A DNA stretch of 5,571 bases from Syntrophaceae bacterium (GTDB taxonomy: Bacteria > Desulfobacterota > SM23-61): positions 1 through 5,571 of the forward strand of contig PMCE01000328.1 in the NCBI GenBank assembly GCA_003154025.1, in the 5' to 3' direction. The position numbers were made by a program, and so were the translations under genes. Shown here piece after piece: positions 3,601-5,571 of the stretch. Below the pieces are notes generated by a model. That model made no database searches, was not told the DNA's origin, and was given only the letters and a program-made list of their open reading frames with translations. How positions within the stretch are numbered: the stretch's first letter is position 1; every line of letters begins with the position of its first letter.

Positions 3601-5571
3601 ATGAACAGTCTCCCGGCCGGGGAGACCCGATATGCGATCGGGATTGACCTCGGCACCACCAATTCTGCCGTTGCCTACGTAGACCTGAAAGCGCCGTCTC
3701 CTCGACATATTTCCTTCCTGGAGATTCCCCAGCTGGTTGTGTCCGGAGAGATGGGAAGGCGTTCTGTCTTGCCTTCCTTTCTTTATCTCCCTGGCATTTA
3801 TGAGCTTCCCTCCGGAAGCACGGCGCTTCCTTGGGATTCGGGTCGAGATTACGTCGTAGGGGTATTTGCCCGGGAACAGGGCGCCCTAGTTCCCGGGAGA
3901 TTGGTATCTTCGGCCAAGTCTTGGCTGTGCCACGGAGGGGTGGATCGGAGTGCCCCCATTCTGCCCTGGGGGGCAGGCGGGGATGTGCGCAAGGTTTCTT
4001 CCGTGGAAGCCAGCGCCCGCTACCTCCAGCACATTCGGGAGGCCTGGAATGAAACCGTGGGCCAAAAAGAAGGATGCCGGCTGGAAGAGCAGATGGTCAT
4101 CTTGACCGTGCCCGCCTCCTTCGACGAGGTGGCTCGGGAGCTGACGGTCAATGCCGCCACTCAAGGAGGACTTTCCCGGGTTCTGCTGCTGGAAGAACCC
4201 CTGGCAGCTTTTTACGCCTGGGTTTTCCGGCATGAACGGGACTGGCAGGACACCATGCAGGAGGGTCAGTTGGTCCTGGTTTGCGACATCGGGGGGGGCA
4301 CCACTGATTTTACGATCCTTGCGGTCCGGCGCGGTGAAAAAGGGCTGCGCTTCGACCGCCTTGCCGTGGGGGAGCATCTGATGCTCGGGGGAGACAATAT
4401 GGATCTGGCCCTGGCCAGGCGGATCGAAAGCCAGATCTCCGGGGGAGGGGAGCGACGGCTCGATTCCAAAACCTGGCACCAGCTCTGGCACCGCTGCCGT
4501 CAGGCCAAAGAGACCCTTCTCGCCCCGGAGGGTGAAGGTTCCCAAACAAAATCCGTCGATATTACCCTGGTGGGATCCGGAGGTAGGGTGATCGGCGGCA
4601 TGTTGAAGAGTACCCTGACAACCGCGCAGGTGGAGGAGCAGATCATTGAAGGATTCTTCCCCTTTGTTCCCCTGGAAGATCTACCGGAAGGGGTCCGCCG
4701 GCGAGGACTGACGGAATGGGGGCTACCCTATGTACAGGATCCGGCGGTTACCCGTCACCTAGCCGCTTTCTGGTGCAGGTTCCTTCCTTTACTGAAGAAA
4801 GAGACCGGCCGCTCCTCCTTGTTCCCGGAATTTCTTCTCTTTAACGGAGGGGCCCTGACCCCGCAGTCGATCCGTCGCCGCCTCAAGGAGGTCCTGCAGA
4901 GATGGTTTTATCAGGAGGCCGGGAAGGGGTGGGCTCCGGTTGAGCTTGAGAATCCGCGGCCGGAAATGGCCGTGGCCGAAGGGGCCGCTTACTACGGCCT
5001 CGTGCGGATGGGTGAGGGCGTTCGGATCGGGGCTGGCAGCCCTCGGACCTACTTTGTGGAGGTTGCGGACGGGGGATCGGGGGTTGGAGGGAAGAGGGCG
5101 GTATGTCTGATCCCGCGAGGGACCGAAGAAGGCTTCACGGGCGAGCTGGTCCAACCGCCGTTCCAGGTGCTTACCAACCGGCCCGTGTCTTTTCAAATCT
5201 TCAGTTCCAGCACCCGTCTGGGAGATGGGATGGGAGAGGTGGTACGGCTGGAGGAAAACGAAGCGATCCCTTTGCCCCCGGTGCGCACCGTCCTGCGCTA
5301 TGGAAAAAAGGGAGCCGCCCAGACCCTCCCGATCCAGCTCCAGGTTCACCTCTCGGAAATCGGAATCCTGGAACTCTTTTGTAAGGCCAGGCAGACACCC
5401 CATCGCTGGCAGCTCCAATTCGATATCCGCCAGGAAGGCGAGCCGCAGGAGGCGTTCCCCGGTGAGACTCTGGATACGGGTCTGATCGATCTGGCGTGCG
5501 CTAGGATCGAATCCGTGTTCAGGGCAGGGGACCCCCATTCTCCGGAGGTCTTGATAAAGGACCTCGTTTCC
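3601..5571 (+). CDS. Divergent Hsp70-family chaperone with C-terminal extension (second paralogue), 3' partial
   Basis: The frame starts at ATG 3601, 2 bases after the previous stop, with GGGGAG (3588-3593) 7 bases before it. It is open to the right edge: 657 residues, no stop. Hsp70 ATPase motifs are present: IGIDLGTTNS (13-22), probable catalytic K106 in SSAKSWLCH, ASFDEVARELTVNAA (172-186), LLEEPLAAFYAW (197-208), CDIGGGTTDFTIL (228-240), LLFNGGALT (412-420) and AVAEGAAYYGLV (457-468). As in its neighbour, the DnaK linker is replaced (VRIGAGSPRTYFV) and the beta-type region ends in LELFC...RWQLQFDIR (590-610). Where the first Hsp70 stops, this one continues with at least 47 more residues. 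Relatives with this layout carry a C-terminal DUF3731 domain, and I expect that here, for roughly 900 residues in total. It is a tandem paralogue: residues 97-126 match the first protein's 101-130 at 21 of 30 positions. The two probably work as a pair. Confidence 0.9.
   Translation, partial: MNSLPAGETRYAIGIDLGTTNSAVAYVDLKAPSPRHISFLEIPQLVVSGEMGRRSVLPSFLYLPGIYELPSGSTALPWDSGRDYVVGVFAREQGALVPGRLVSSAKSWLCHGGVDRSAPILPWGAGGDVRKVSSVEASARYLQHIREAWNETVGQKEGCRLEEQMVILTVPASFDEVARELTVNAATQGGLSRVLLLEEPLAAFYAWVFRHERDWQDTMQEGQLVLVCDIGGGTTDFTILAVRRGEKGLRFDRLAVGEHLMLGGDNMDLALARRIESQISGGGERRLDSKTWHQLWHRCRQAKETLLAPEGEGSQTKSVDITLVGSGGRVIGGMLKSTLTTAQVEEQIIEGFFPFVPLEDLPEGVRRRGLTEWGLPYVQDPAVTRHLAAFWCRFLPLLKKETGRSSLFPEFLLFNGGALTPQSIRRRLKEVLQRWFYQEAGKGWAPVELENPRPEMAVAEGAAYYGLVRMGEGVRIGAGSPRTYFVEVADGGSGVGGKRAVCLIPRGTEEGFTGELVQPPFQVLTNRPVSFQIFSSSTRLGDGMGEVVRLEENEAIPLPPVRTVLRYGKKGAAQTLPIQLQVHLSEIGILELFCKARQTPHRWQLQFDIRQEGEPQEAFPGETLDTGLIDLACARIESVFRAGDPHSPEVLIKDLVS

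Noticed and set aside
3886..4545. 219-codon minus-strand ORF inside the second Hsp70
   Set aside because: It is antisense to a fully recognisable Hsp70 ATPase domain. Long antisense frames are expected in GC-rich genes.
4789..5538. 249-codon minus-strand ORF inside the second Hsp70
   Set aside because: It is opposite conserved Hsp70 sequence (FNGGALT, AVAEGAAYYG) and has no recognisable domain or ribosome binding site.

Overview
The window looks like a chromosomal segment of a Gram-negative bacterium. KatG, a membrane-anchored DUF2760 protein and a pair of atypical Hsp70s are a combination I associate with proteobacteria and Desulfobacterota-like lineages. The genus cannot be fixed from this sequence. 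The chaperone genes are GC-rich, while the stretch from about 137 to 655 is clearly AT-richer.

Left part (1-655). The first 136 bases are the start of katG (catalase-peroxidase) on the minus strand, running off the left edge. It has a good ribosome binding site and a consensus -10 box. Its upstream region carries short repeats: three copies of an ATAAGACACCG-like motif, one inverted, and several copies of GAATAACG. These may be operators or the relic of a small palindromic element. The rest, up to about 655, contains hairpins and tiny unrecognised ORFs but no convincing gene.

Middle part (656-1130). A minus-strand reading frame ends in what I recognise as the C-terminal nuclease part of a phage-type terminase large subunit. 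Its N-terminal part is missing: the homology stops just before the promoter region of the next operon. I read it as a prophage or terminase remnant.

Right part (1131-5571). This is a tight plus-strand operon of three genes. The first encodes a 207-residue DUF2760 protein with two N-terminal membrane helices. The second overlaps it by ATGA and encodes a complete 615-residue divergent Hsp70. The third starts 2 bases after the second gene's stop and encodes a paralogous Hsp70, still open at the right edge after 657 residues. The two Hsp70s keep the ATPase motifs but have an altered interdomain linker and an unusual C-terminal half. The first lacks the helical lid. The third gene continues past the end of its paralogue into a C-terminal extension, probably DUF3731-like. 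The likely picture is a two-Hsp70 chaperone module attached to the inner membrane through DUF2760. Its substrates and physiological role cannot be read from the sequence, and I know of no established function for it.
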